In this document: positions 18,214 through 26,793 of the stretch, in pieces
Position numbering within the stretch: position 1 is the first letter of the stretch
Layout of the letters: each line of letters begins with the position of its first letter
Source of the DNA: Deltaproteobacteria bacterium
Lineage (GTDB): Bacteria; Desulfobacterota; GWC2-55-46
NCBI GenBank assembly: GCA_015075075.1
Contig: JABTVA010000006.1
Span: 62,001 to 126,000, forward strand
Reading direction: 5' to 3'
Length of the DNA stretch: 64,000 nucleotides
The notes under the pieces: generated by a model
Told to the model about the DNA's origin: nothing
The model's database searches: none
What the model saw: the letters and a program-made list of their open reading frames with translations, nothing else
Position numbers and translations under genes: made by a program

Positions 18214-18655
18214 CGCCGTTCCTCCCGTACCTCAATGTCACGAGCTCGTCAGACTCCCTCTGTTCCCTGCGCCTGGCCTCCTTGTTGTACGATTCCAGGG
18301 ACTTGTCCTTGAATGCCTCTATGACTTTCCTGTTTTTGGATGCCTCGACCAGCTCGCCCCTTTTCCTCTCGGCGAGCAGATTCACTTCTCTCAGTATCCT
18401 CTCCTGGTCGGCTATATGCTTTTTAAGCCCCTCGACATACGCGTAGTGAATGTCGAGCTCCACCGGGGCCTCGCCCTTCTCCTTAAGCGAGTCTATCTCA
18501 GCGCTCGACTGCCTGTAGAGCTCCCTGAGGCGCTCTATCTTCTTTTCCTCTTCCTTTAGGAGTCCGAGCGCCTCCTCGAATCCCTTCCTGCAGAAGTCCT
18601 CCAACCTCTGTCTGTAGTTGAACAGCGGCTCGAGCGTGAAAGTGAACTTTTTCAT
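18203..18655 (-). CDS. fliJ: Flagellar export chaperone FliJ
   Basis: A 150-residue, almost wholly coiled-coil protein that links the FliI ATPase ring to FlhA during export. It opens with FTFTLEPLFNYRQRLED, the FliJ start pattern. Charged heptads run through to the C-terminus. It lies 6 bases after fliI, the standard position. Confidence 0.9.
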   Translation of the reverse strand: MKKFTFTLEPLFNYRQRLEDFCRKGFEEALGLLKEEEKKIERLRELYRQSSAEIDSLKEKGEAPVELDIHYAYVEGLKKHIADQERILREVNLLAERKRGELVEASKNRKVIEAFKDKSLESYNKEARRREQRESDELVTLRYGRNGDEK

Positions 18656-18661
18656 GCGCCC

Positions 18662-19987
18662 CTACGCCGGGAGGGCGAATAGCGCCTGCAGGCTGTTGTC
18701 ATAGCCCACCCCCTCCGATATGTCCTGCCTGAGAAAAGCGTTCACCTTGTCGATGACCTCTATGGCATGGTCCACGGCAGGGTCGCTCCCCTTTTTGTAA
18801 GCGCCAATGCTTATGAGGTCGTACGCCTTTTTGTAGGTCGAGAGCACTGAGCGCAGCCGCATGGCCGCCTTCCTGTGCTCGGGGTTCACGATGTCGTTCA
18901 TGACCCTGCTTATGCTCGAAAGCACGTCTATCGCCGGGTAATGCGCCTGATGGGCGAGTTCCCTCGAAAGGACTATATGCCCGTCGAGCACCGCCCTTGC
19001 GGCGTCGGCGACAGGGTCGTTCACGTCGTCGCCTTCGGCGAGTATCGTGTAGAACCCGGTTATGCTCCCCTTCCCCTCGGAGGTGCCGGCCCGCTCAAGG
19101 AGCCTCGGCAGGTGCGCGAAGACCGAGGGCGGGTAGCCCTTTGTGGCGGGCGGCTCGCCGATAGCAAGGCCTATTTCCCTCTGGGCCATGCAGAACCGCG
19201 ATATGGAGTCCATCATAAGGAGGACGTTCTTGCCCCGGTCCCTGAAATACTCGGCTATGGCCGTTGCCACCATCGGCGCCCTCATCCGGAGGAGCGGCGG
19301 CTGGTCAGAGGTCGCGACCACCAGCACGGACCTTTTGAGACCCTCCTCGCCGAGGTCCTTTTCTATGAACTCCTTTACCTCCCTGCCCCTCTCGCCTATG
19401 AGGCCTATGACGTTCACGTCAGCCTCGGTATTCCTGGCCATCATGCCCATGAGGACGCTCTTACCGACGCCGCTTCCGGCGAAAATGCCTATCCTCTGCC
19501 CCTTGCCGACGGTAAGGACGCTGTTTATGGCCCTGATGCCGACGTTAAGGGGCTCCTCGATCCGCCTCCTCGAAAGCGGGTTCGGAGGGGTCGAATAAAG
19601 GGGGTATTCGGTTTCGGCTTCGAAGGAGCCGAAACCGTCAAGGGGGAAGCCGAGCCCGTCAAGGGTCCTCCCCAGAAGCCCCGGCCCGACCTTGACCGAC
19701 GCGCTCACCCTCTTCGATACTATCTTGCTTCCCGGACCGATGCCCCTGACCTCCCCGAGCGGCATGAGGAGTATCTTGTCATCCGAAAACCCGACGACCT
19801 CGCACTGGATGGGCTCGTGCCCGTCCTTCGGGTACACGTGGCAGAACTCGCCGACCGAAGACCCCGGGCCGAGCCCTTCCATAACGAGGCCGACTACCCG
19901 AGTGACCCTGCCGTGCACCCTAACAGGGTTTATCTCCCCGACAGTCTTTTTCTGCCTCCGGAGATATTCAATCGCGCGCGTATGCAT
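18662..19987 (-). CDS. fliI: Flagellar export ATPase FliI
   Basis: The F1-beta-like ATPase of the flagellar type III export apparatus. It has 441 residues, with Walker A AGSGVGKS at 170-177, the VIGLIGERGREVKEFIEKDL segment and the LLMMDSISRFCMAQREIGLA Walker B region. The family hallmark GEPPATKGYPPSVFAHLPRL is also present. It overlaps fliH at its start, and fliJ follows directly. The assignment is very secure. Confidence 0.96.
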   Translation of the reverse strand: MHTRAIEYLRRQKKTVGEINPVRVHGRVTRVVGLVMEGLGPGSSVGEFCHVYPKDGHEPIQCEVVGFSDDKILLMPLGEVRGIGPGSKIVSKRVSASVKVGPGLLGRTLDGLGFPLDGFGSFEAETEYPLYSTPPNPLSRRRIEEPLNVGIRAINSVLTVGKGQRIGIFAGSGVGKSVLMGMMARNTEADVNVIGLIGERGREVKEFIEKDLGEEGLKRSVLVVATSDQPPLLRMRAPMVATAIAEYFRDRGKNVLLMMDSISRFCMAQREIGLAIGEPPATKGYPPSVFAHLPRLLERAGTSEGKGSITGFYTILAEGDDVNDPVADAARAVLDGHIVLSRELAHQAHYPAIDVLSSISRVMNDIVNPEHRKAAMRLRSVLSTYKKAYDLISIGAYKKGSDPAVDHAIEVIDKVNAFLRQDISEGVGYDNSLQALFALPA

Positions 19988-20597
19988 CCTTGAGCTTCGC
20001 CTCTATTTCCTCTGTGATGGACGCGATCGTCGCGTCTATCTCGCCGCAGCTCGTGGACACGAGGCAGCCTCCCCTCTGGACCAGCTCGTCTGGCTCGACG
20101 ATTAAGCCCCTCAGGCCGCCGCAGAACTTCATGAGCTCGGGCCTGAAGTTATTGACGACCTCGAACTCCTTCGGGTTTACCCTTATCGCCACCTCGCCGC
20201 TTGCCGCGACCGCCCTGAGCGCGGACTTGACGCATTCGAGGACCCCGTCCGGATTGATTTCGACCTCTCTCTGGACGACCTTCCCGGCTATGGCCAGCGC
20301 GAGGGCGGTCATCTCCTTTTCGCACTCGGCGTAGAGCGATTCCCTGAACGAGACGAGCTCCCTTACGAGCCCCTCGAGGCCGCTGAAATGAACCTCGGCC
20401 TTTTTAAGGCCGAATTCGAACCCGGCCTTTTCGCCGGCGCTGAAGCCGTTTTCGTAAGCCTCTTTCTCCAGGGCCTCCAGGCGGCTGCCGACGTCCTCGT
20501 TTTTCTCCTCCGGCTCCGTTTCCTGGCCGGAGACGAGCGTGAAGGGCTCGGACATTATCCTCACAACCCTGTTCCTTATGATGTTAGATGAGGACAT
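19968..20597 (-). CDS. fliH: Flagellar export regulator FliH
   Basis: The peripheral stalk-like partner that regulates FliI. It has 209 residues from the ATG at 20597; a GTG one codon upstream is possible. It has an acidic N-terminus, a coiled-coil middle (EALEKEAYENGFSAGEKAGF, with FliH glycine spacing) and a C-terminal V-type-ATPase-E-like domain (VEINPDGVLECVKSAL and the end IDATIASITEEIEAKL). It overlaps fliG and fliI. Confidence 0.93.
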   Translation of the reverse strand: MSSSNIIRNRVVRIMSEPFTLVSGQETEPEEKNEDVGSRLEALEKEAYENGFSAGEKAGFEFGLKKAEVHFSGLEGLVRELVSFRESLYAECEKEMTALALAIAGKVVQREVEINPDGVLECVKSALRAVAASGEVAIRVNPKEFEVVNNFRPELMKFCGGLRGLIVEPDELVQRGGCLVSTSCGEIDATIASITEEIEAKLKDAYARD

Positions 20598-21591
20598 CAC
20601 CGCTCCTTCCGGACCTTACGAGCTTCCCTTCCTGCTCGAGCCTCCTCGCTATCTTTATTATCTCCTGCTGGGACTTCTCCACCTCCGAAAGCTTCACGGG
20701 GCCCTTGGCCTCCATGTCCTCGAGTAGCATCTCGGAGGCGCGCTCGGACATATTGCTTAGGAACTTGCCCCTTATGGCCTCGTCCGACGCCTTTAGGGCA
20801 AGGCAGAGGACGTCGCCGCTGAGTTCATTTATTATTAGCTGCAGGCCCATGTCGTCGACATCCATGAGGTCGGCGAAGACGAACATCTTCTCCTGTATGC
20901 GCATCGCCAGGTCCGGGCTCGCCTTCTCTATCGCGTCAATTATATCGCCCTCCGCCTTGGAATCCACCTGGTTCAGTATCTCGGCGGCGAGCTTCACGCC
21001 CTCGACCGACGCGCCCTGGCTGGACTCTGCAGAGAGCATCTGTTCGCTTATGAGCGCCTCGAGGTCCCTCACCGCTGCCTGGGGTATCCTCTTAAGGTTC
21101 CCCACCCTCAGCATGACCTCGCCCCGGAGCCTCTCGTTCTGGATGTTAAGGAGCACCATGGCGGCCCTGTCCGCGTCCAGGTGCGCGAGTATCAGGGCTA
21201 TTATCTGCGGGTGCTCGTCCTTTATTATGTTGGCGACTATCGCGGGGTCCATCCATTTGAGGGACTCTATCCCGCCGCCGCCCATCTCCCTCGTTATCTG
21301 GTCGAGTATGTACTGGGCCCTCTCCGGGCCGAGCGTCTTTACGAGCACGTTCCGCGTGAACTCGATGCCCTCGACGAAGAGTTCCCCCTTGTCGAGTATC
21401 TCTATGAACTCGCCCACGACGTGACGGCCCATCTGGAGCGAAACTGACTCCTTCCTGACCATCATGCCGCCAAGGAGCTGCATCTCGGATGGGGTCATGA
21501 ACTTGAAGACCTCGCTCGCGAGCTCCTCGCCGATGTTCATAAGGAGGACGGCGGCCTTCTCAGGCCCCGTAAGCCTCGGTTCCTTGGCCAT
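20584..21591 (-). CDS. fliG: Flagellar motor switch protein FliG
   Basis: The C-ring protein that contacts the stator and generates torque. It has 335 residues. The central EHPQIIALILAHLDADRAA motif is the FliG signature. The C-terminal torque domain contains MFVFADLMDVDDMGLQLIIN. It overlaps fliF by one base upstream and fliH downstream. Confidence 0.96.
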   Translation of the reverse strand: MAKEPRLTGPEKAAVLLMNIGEELASEVFKFMTPSEMQLLGGMMVRKESVSLQMGRHVVGEFIEILDKGELFVEGIEFTRNVLVKTLGPERAQYILDQITREMGGGGIESLKWMDPAIVANIIKDEHPQIIALILAHLDADRAAMVLLNIQNERLRGEVMLRVGNLKRIPQAAVRDLEALISEQMLSAESSQGASVEGVKLAAEILNQVDSKAEGDIIDAIEKASPDLAMRIQEKMFVFADLMDVDDMGLQLIINELSGDVLCLALKASDEAIRGKFLSNMSERASEMLLEDMEAKGPVKLSEVEKSQQEIIKIARRLEQEGKLVRSGRSGDVLI

Positions 21592-23170
21592 TACTTCTCC
21601 TTTATCCAGTTCTTGAGGACCATAGCCACCTGCTGCGGGTTCTCCCTGACGGTCTTTTTAAGCCTGTCGATTGAGTCCTTGTCGGCGCTGGCGGCGGATT
21701 CGCTCAGCTCGGCGCCGCCTGCCGTAAGGACCTGCGGCAGCCTCCTCTGGATCTCCTCAATGGCCATGGTCTCCCTCGTGACCCTCTTTAAGAGCGGACG
21801 CACGACGAAGAGCAGGATGAAAAGGGTTATCAATACCACCGTAGCGTACTTGATGAGCACGGGCACGAGGTAAGGCGGTATATACTCCCTGGCTTCCCCG
21901 GCGGCATCGGGCGCGGCTGCCGCCCCGGCCCCGGTCTGCTCGAAAGGCGTGCTGACGACGACGACGGTATCGCCTCTCGATTCCTCGTAGCCGACCGCGG
22001 CCTTGACCATCTCGGTGAACTTCGAGAGCTCCTCGTCGGTCCTCGGCGAGTAGGCCTCGTCTCGTTCCCTTCGGCGTCCTTTACCGCCTGGTATGTGCCG
22101 TCCACCAGCACCGATACGGCGAGCCTCTTGAGCGACCCTACGGGCTCGACCACGCGGCTCGTGACCTTGCTTATCTCGTAGTTTATCAGTTCGTCCTGCC
22201 TCTGGGTCTGGGCGGGCGTCGCGGGCGCCTGGGGTATCTCGACGGCTGTCTCCGGGAGGTTCGAGAGGACGCCCGGGATGCCGACCGGCGCGGTAGCGCC
22301 GATGCTCTTTTCCTTGTTCCTGTGCTCGCTTCTGACGACCTGGCCGTCGGGGTCGAACCTTTCCTCCGTCGTCTCCACGTGCCTCGTGTCCACCTCGACC
22401 GCGACCCTGGCCACGACCTTGTTTGCGCCCACGGTCTTCTCGAGCATGCTCTGGAGCCTCTGCTCGAAATGGTTCTCGATGGACCTCTTGTACTCGAGCT
22501 GCGTGCCCGAAAGCATCAATGCGTCGTCGCCGGCCTCCCTCGTCCACATCCTCCCGGAAGTGTCGACGACCGCGACGTCCTCGGGCTTGAGGTTGTCGGT
22601 GCTGTTCGCGACGAGGTGCACTATGGAGCTCACCTGGCCCCTGCTCAGTTCCTTCCCGGCCCTGAGCTTCACGATAACCGAGGCGCGCGCCTTCTTCTGG
22701 TCGTCGAGGAAGACGCCCTTTTCGGGGATCGCGAGGTGGACACGTGCGTTCTCTATTTCCTTTATCTGCGCTATGGTCCTCGCGAGCTCTCCCTGGAGCG
22801 CCCGCTTGTAGTTGACCTTCTGCACGAAATCCGTTATGCCGAACGAGGTCTGGTCGAATATCTCGAAGCCCACGCCGCCGCCCTGGGGAAGCCCCTCTCC
22901 GGCGAGCCCCATCCTGGTCTCGTGCACCTTGTCCGCCGGGACGCTTATCGTACCGCCGTCCACCCTGTACGGGACCCGCTTCTCCTTCAGCCGCTCGATG
23001 ACCGAGCCTGCGTCCTCGTCCGAGAGCTGGCTGTAGAGGGTCTGGTACTCCGGCCCCTGGTTCCATAGTATGAGGACCACCACCGCGGCTATGACCGCCG
23101 CGGCAGAGGCGAACACTATGGCCGGCCTCTGCCCGATGAACTTCTTTATGTCCTGGAGGAGCTTTTCCAT
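21591..23170 (-). pseudogene. fliF: Flagellar MS-ring protein FliF with one frameshift
   Basis: FliF forms the membrane MS ring on which the motor is built. The first frame runs from MEKLLQDIKKFIGQRP at 23170, with a membrane segment near residues 17-36 and YscJ/FliF ring-building motifs, to about 22060 (KDAEGNE). The second frame then continues from the segment AYSPRTDEELSKFTEMVKAA to the C-terminal FliG-binding tail (PQQVAMVLKNWIKEK) at 21591. A single-base indel in the stretch around 22055-22068 joins them into a normal protein of about 525 residues. The rest of the gene and all its neighbours are intact, so a consensus error is likely. Confidence 0.9.
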
Positions 23171-23173
23171 CCG

Positions 23174-23470
23174 TTACACCTGCGTCCGCATTACTTCCTC
23201 ATACGCATGGACGAGCTTGTTCCTGACCTGGAGCATGAGGTTGAAGGACAGATTGGCCTTCTCTATGGCTATCATCGTATCGTGTATGTTGTTGACCTGC
23301 CCGGAGGCGAGCCCCTGTATGGCCTGGTCGGCGTCGCTCTGGAGCTTGTTTACGCTCTCGATCGACTGCTTGAGGACGTCTGAAAAACCGGTGCCTGAGG
23401 CGGCTTCAGTTGTCGCCTTGCCGAGGGAGTTCAACTCCGCGCTGAGCGCGCCTTTTATCGAATCGACCAT
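23174..23470 (-). CDS. fliE: Flagellar rod-MS-ring adaptor FliE
   Basis: A 98-residue basal-body protein that connects the MS ring to the rod. The C-terminal ANLSFNLMLQVRNKLVHAYEE segment is the FliE signature. It lies three bases upstream of fliF and follows flgC, the standard flgB-flgC-fliE order. Confidence 0.94.
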   Translation of the reverse strand: MVDSIKGALSAELNSLGKATTEAASGTGFSDVLKQSIESVNKLQSDADQAIQGLASGQVNNIHDTMIAIEKANLSFNLMLQVRNKLVHAYEEVMRTQV

Positions 23471-23495
23471 TTCCGCTCTCCTTTTTTAACTTCCG

Positions 23496-23917
23496 TTACT
23501 GGCCTATCTCAAGCGCCTTCAAGGCCATGTCCCTTGTCGCCTTGAAGGCTGTCACGTTCGCCTCGTAGCTCCGAGACGCCGCTATCATGTTTACCATCTC
23601 CTCGGCCACGTTGATGTTCGGGAAGGCGACGTATCCGTCCCTGCCGGCGTCCGGATGGGCCTGGTCGTATACGTATTTAAGTGGCCTGGCGTCCTCGATA
23701 ATCCAGCCACTTTCGCGCGGTATTGTATGCGGAGGCCTCCATAAGCAGGCTCCGAATCATTCCTGTTCTCGGCGGCAAAGACTATGTCCTTCCTCCTGTA
23801 GGCGCCGCCGTTCGCGGTCCGAGTGGTCTCGACGTTGGCGAGGTTGCTCGCAATGAGGTTCATCCTGAGCCTCTGGGCCTCCATGCCCGAGGCCGCCACG
23901 GAGAAGAGATCGGACAT
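23496..23917 (-). pseudogene. flgC: Proximal rod protein FlgC with one frameshift
   Basis: A rod subunit of about 140 residues. The N-terminal frame begins [20 protein letters not shown] and contains [18 protein letters not shown], typical of FlgC. Near 23715 the frame breaks. The C-terminal half continues in another frame with [20 protein letters not shown] and the end motif ASRSYEANVTAFKATRDM, stopping at 23496. One single-base indel in a CGCGCG-rich tract accounts for the break. It is probably functional in the organism if the indel is a consensus error. Confidence 0.88.
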
Positions 23918-23918
23918 A

Positions 23919-24329
23919 TTATATGCCTCCTTCCTTTATAGCGTTCATCAGACCGTTGAATTTGCCCTTGAGGAGCTTTGAAGAGACGGTGTACATGAGG
24001 GTGTTCTCGGAAAGCCTCGCCATCTCGGCCTCGATGCCGACCGAGTTCCTGTCAAAGCCGGGGAGGTCGGTCGCCCTGTCGAGGGCCCTCGGCGCGGATG
24101 CGCCGTAGTAGCCGGTCATGTGCCCCCGGCTGGTCCTCGCGAGCTCGACGAAAGGCGCGCCCCCCTCCCGCCTTCTCAGTTCGTCCTCGAAGTTTATGTC
24201 CACGGCCCTGTAGCCGGGGGTTTCCTGGTTTGCGATGTTGGACGTGAGGAGCTTGTGCCTTGCGGCCCTCAGGTCCATGGAGTTGGTGAGGACCGTTATT
24301 GCCTTGTTATCGAAGAGACCCATTGGCAT
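23919..24329 (-). CDS. flgB: Proximal rod protein FlgB
   Basis: A rod subunit of 136 residues. The segment [21 protein letters not shown] is the classic rod-protein motif. An AGGGG ribosome site precedes the start. It is the first gene of the flgBC-fliEFGHIJ-motE-like unit and lies 68 bases downstream of a sigma-54 promoter. Confidence 0.94.
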   Translation of the reverse strand: MPMGLFDNKAITVLTNSMDLRAARHKLLTSNIANQETPGYRAVDINFEDELRRREGGAPFVELARTSRGHMTGYYGASAPRALDRATDLPGFDRNSVGIEAEMARLSENTLMYTVSSKLLKGKFNGLMNAIKEGGI

Positions 24330-24396
24330 GGCTTTACCCCTGTTTTAGAAAAAAGGCTGATTCCGGTCAGCGGATTGAAACTTAATGCCAAATATT

Positions 24397-24412
24397 AGCA
24401 AATACCATACCA
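24397..24412 (-). promoter_or_regulatory. Sigma-54 promoter of the flgB unit
   Basis: The minus strand reads TGGTAT-GGTAT-TTGCT. GG and GC are correctly spaced and the -12 element is consensus; the -24 element differs at two positions. It lies between the flrC-like gene stop and flgB. Confidence 0.72.
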
Positions 24413-24482
24413 AACACATCCAGCTATCAATCCCCATACTCTCCCTGGGCCGGGGAAAATGTAGGCTTCGGGAACTTTTTTC

Positions 24483-25835
24483 CTACCCCGGCAAAAGCTG
24501 CCCATATTCCTTGAGTTTATTCCTGAGGGTCCTCACCGATATTCCGAGGATCCTGGCCGCCTGGGTCCTGTTCCCTTCGACTTCGTCGAGCGTGCGGGTT
24601 ATTAGCCCCTTCTCCATCTCCCAAAGCGTCATTAAATTGGCGCCGCCGTCATCAGGCTTCCTGTCAAGAGGGCAGTCATCCGGGACATCCTTGCGCCGGG
24701 ACTCGGGAGACACCAGTATATGCTCGACCTCAAGGGTCCTGCCCTCCGCAAGGAGGACGGCCCGCTCCAGTGTATTCTCCATCTCCCTTATGTTGCCCCT
24801 CCATTCGCACCTTTTTATAAGCTCCATCGCCTCCGGGGAGACGCCCTCAAGGCGCCTGCCGTACTTGGCGCTGAACTTTTTTATGAAATGCTCCGCAAGG
24901 AACCCTATCTCCTCGCCGCGCTCGCGTAGCGGCGGGAGCGTAAGAGGAAATATATTGAGGCGGTAGTAGAGATCCTCCCTGAAGCGGCCCTCCCTTACCT
25001 CCTGTTTCATGTCCCTGTTGGTCGTGGCTATTATCCTGATGTCCAGGGGCACGGGCGAGCTCCCGCCCACCCTCTCGACTTCCTTTTCCTGGATGACGCG
25101 CAGCAGCTTGGCCTGCAGCTTTATGTCCATCTCGCTTATCTCGTCAAGGAGTATCGTGCCCTTGTCCGCAAGCTCGAACCTTCCTTGCCGGAGGGCATGT
25201 GCCCCTGTAAAGGCCCCCTTCTCATGGCCGAAAAGCTCGCTTTCAAGGAGCCCCTCGGGTATGGACGCGCAGTTTACGGCAATGAACGGCATCTTCCGCC
25301 TCGGGCTGTTCTCGTGTATGAAGCGGGCGAGGAGCTCTTTCCCGGTGCCGCTCTCGCCCGAGACGAGGACGGTCGCGTCGCTCGCCGCGGCGACCATCGC
25401 CATTGAGACCACCTTCTGCATGACCGGGGCCCTTGCGAGCATATTCTTGCCCCTGGTCTCGAAACCGGATATGCCCTCTCTCATCCTGAAGGCCTTCTCG
25501 ACCGTCTCTTCGAGCGATTGCAGGCTGAAGGGCTTCAGGATAAAGTCCACCGCGCCTTCCTTCACCGCCTCGACCGCCTTCTGGACCGTCCCGAACGCGG
25601 TTATGAGGAGGACTGGCACATGGGGGGATACCTTCTTCACCTCCCGTAGGAGCTCCATGCCGCCGAGTCCCGGCATGTTCACGTCGCTTATGACCATGCC
25701 GTAGCCCCGGGGGAGTTTTTTAATCGCCTCCCTGCCGTCCTCCGCAAGCTCCACCTCGTAGCCCTTCCTGCAGAGCGCCTCGTTTATGGCGACCCTCATG
25801 CCCGCTTCGTCGTCGACCACAAGCACCCTCTTCAT
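24483..25835 (-). CDS. FlrC/FleR-like sigma-54 response regulator
   Basis: A 450-residue NtrC-family activator. The receiver domain (1-115) has the phosphoacceptor aspartate in MVISDVNMPGLGG. The central AAA+ domain has Walker A GESGTGKE and the sigma-54 contact loop GAFTGA. The C-terminal Fis-type helix-turn-helix is GNRTQAARILGISVRTLRNK. It overlaps the start region of its partner kinase gene by four bases and lies immediately upstream of the flgB unit. It is very likely the regulator that activates the nearby sigma-54 flagellar promoters. The family is certain; the FlrC/FleR role is inferred from context. Confidence 0.9.
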   Translation of the reverse strand: MKRVLVVDDEAGMRVAINEALCRKGYEVELAEDGREAIKKLPRGYGMVISDVNMPGLGGMELLREVKKVSPHVPVLLITAFGTVQKAVEAVKEGAVDFILKPFSLQSLEETVEKAFRMREGISGFETRGKNMLARAPVMQKVVSMAMVAAASDATVLVSGESGTGKELLARFIHENSPRRKMPFIAVNCASIPEGLLESELFGHEKGAFTGAHALRQGRFELADKGTILLDEISEMDIKLQAKLLRVIQEKEVERVGGSSPVPLDIRIIATTNRDMKQEVREGRFREDLYYRLNIFPLTLPPLRERGEEIGFLAEHFIKKFSAKYGRRLEGVSPEAMELIKRCEWRGNIREMENTLERAVLLAEGRTLEVEHILVSPESRRKDVPDDCPLDRKPDDGGANLMTLWEMEKGLITRTLDEVEGNRTQAARILGISVRTLRNKLKEYGQLLPG

Positions 25836-26659
25836 GACAGATACTCCCTTCCCGCCGGGATCCCGAGCGTGAACGTCGTCCCCTTGCCCGGCTCCGATTG
25901 CACGTCCAGGCGGCCCATGTGCGCGTCAACGACGGCGGACACTATCGCGAGGCCGAGGCCCGTGCCCCTCTCCTTGGTGGAGAAGAACGGGTCGAAGATC
26001 CTGTCTATCTCTTCGCGCGGGATGCCCCTGCCGTTGTCGCTCACCTTTATTACAACTCCGCCTTCTTCCGTCTCGGTATCTACGCTTATCCCGATGCGGC
26101 CGTCTTCCTCTACCGCGTCGAGCGCGTTTATGATGAGGTTAAGGAAAAGCTGCCTCAAGAGGTTCGGGTCGGCCATGACGCGCTTCCGGCCCCTGTAGGA
26201 GGCCCGTATCTCCACCCCGGCCTTTCCCCTGTCCCCCGCAAGGAGTATGGCGTCGTCCACTATGTCGTTAAGCTCGACCGGCTTGAGCTTCGCCTCGGGC
26301 GAGCCGGCAAAGAGGAGCATGTTCGAAAGGAGGTTGTCGAGGGTCTTTATGCCCTTGTTGATATGCTCCGCGAGCTTCGCCTTGTCCGGCTCGTCCGCGA
26401 GCTCCCTTTCAAGGAGGGTCGCGAATATGGCCATCGAGCCGAGCGGGTTCCGTATCTCGTGGGCTATCCTGGCGGCCATCTCGCCCATTGCCGCAAGCCT
26501 CCTTGTCCGCTCTATGGCCCTGTTCTTCTCCGCGAGCTCCGCGTTCAGCTCCTCTATCCGGTTCTCCAGGAGCGAGTACTGCTGCTCGAGTTTCCTGGAA
26601 GCGTCCCTGAAGACGTTGAACGCGTCGTTCAAAAGCTCAATCGGTATTTGCGTTGTCAT
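25832..26659 (-). CDS. FlrB/FleS-like sensor histidine kinase
   Basis: A soluble 275-residue histidine kinase without membrane spans. Residues 15-60 form a coiled coil. The HisKA dimerisation box AMGEMAARIAHEIRNPLGSM contains the phosphorylated histidine near residue 67. The ATP-binding domain has NALDAVEE (N box), VSDNGRGIP (G1) and GTGLGLAI (G2). It pairs with the overlapping response regulator. Soluble kinases of this form in flagellar loci sense assembly state rather than external ligands. The start follows a TAAGGAGG ribosome site. Confidence 0.9.
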   Translation of the reverse strand: MTTQIPIELLNDAFNVFRDASRKLEQQYSLLENRIEELNAELAEKNRAIERTRRLAAMGEMAARIAHEIRNPLGSMAIFATLLERELADEPDKAKLAEHINKGIKTLDNLLSNMLLFAGSPEAKLKPVELNDIVDDAILLAGDRGKAGVEIRASYRGRKRVMADPNLLRQLFLNLIINALDAVEEDGRIGISVDTETEEGGVVIKVSDNGRGIPREEIDRIFDPFFSTKERGTGLGLAIVSAVVDAHMGRLDVQSEPGKGTTFTLGIPAGREYLS

Positions 26660-26676
26660 CGTACCTCCTTAAGGGT

Positions 26677-26793
26677 GCCTCTAAAATTGAAAGGTACCGA
26701 GGTCGAGGCGAGGCGGAAATAAAGCGGAACATATATGTGAATAGAGGCATTTTATTCCGCCTCAACGGATCAGGAAAAGAGCAATTTTAGAGG
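26677..26793 (-). repeat. 3'-end inverted-repeat element, copy B (overlaps TPR gene stop)
   Basis: The best-preserved ends of the family: CCTCTAAAATTG at the left and its exact complement CAATTTTAGAGG at the right form 12-base terminal inverted repeats about 117 bp apart. Inside is a second stem (GGCGGAAATAAAG against CTTTATTCCGCC, imperfect). The right arm overlaps the last codons of the TPR gene and supplies its TAA stop. Confidence 0.82.
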
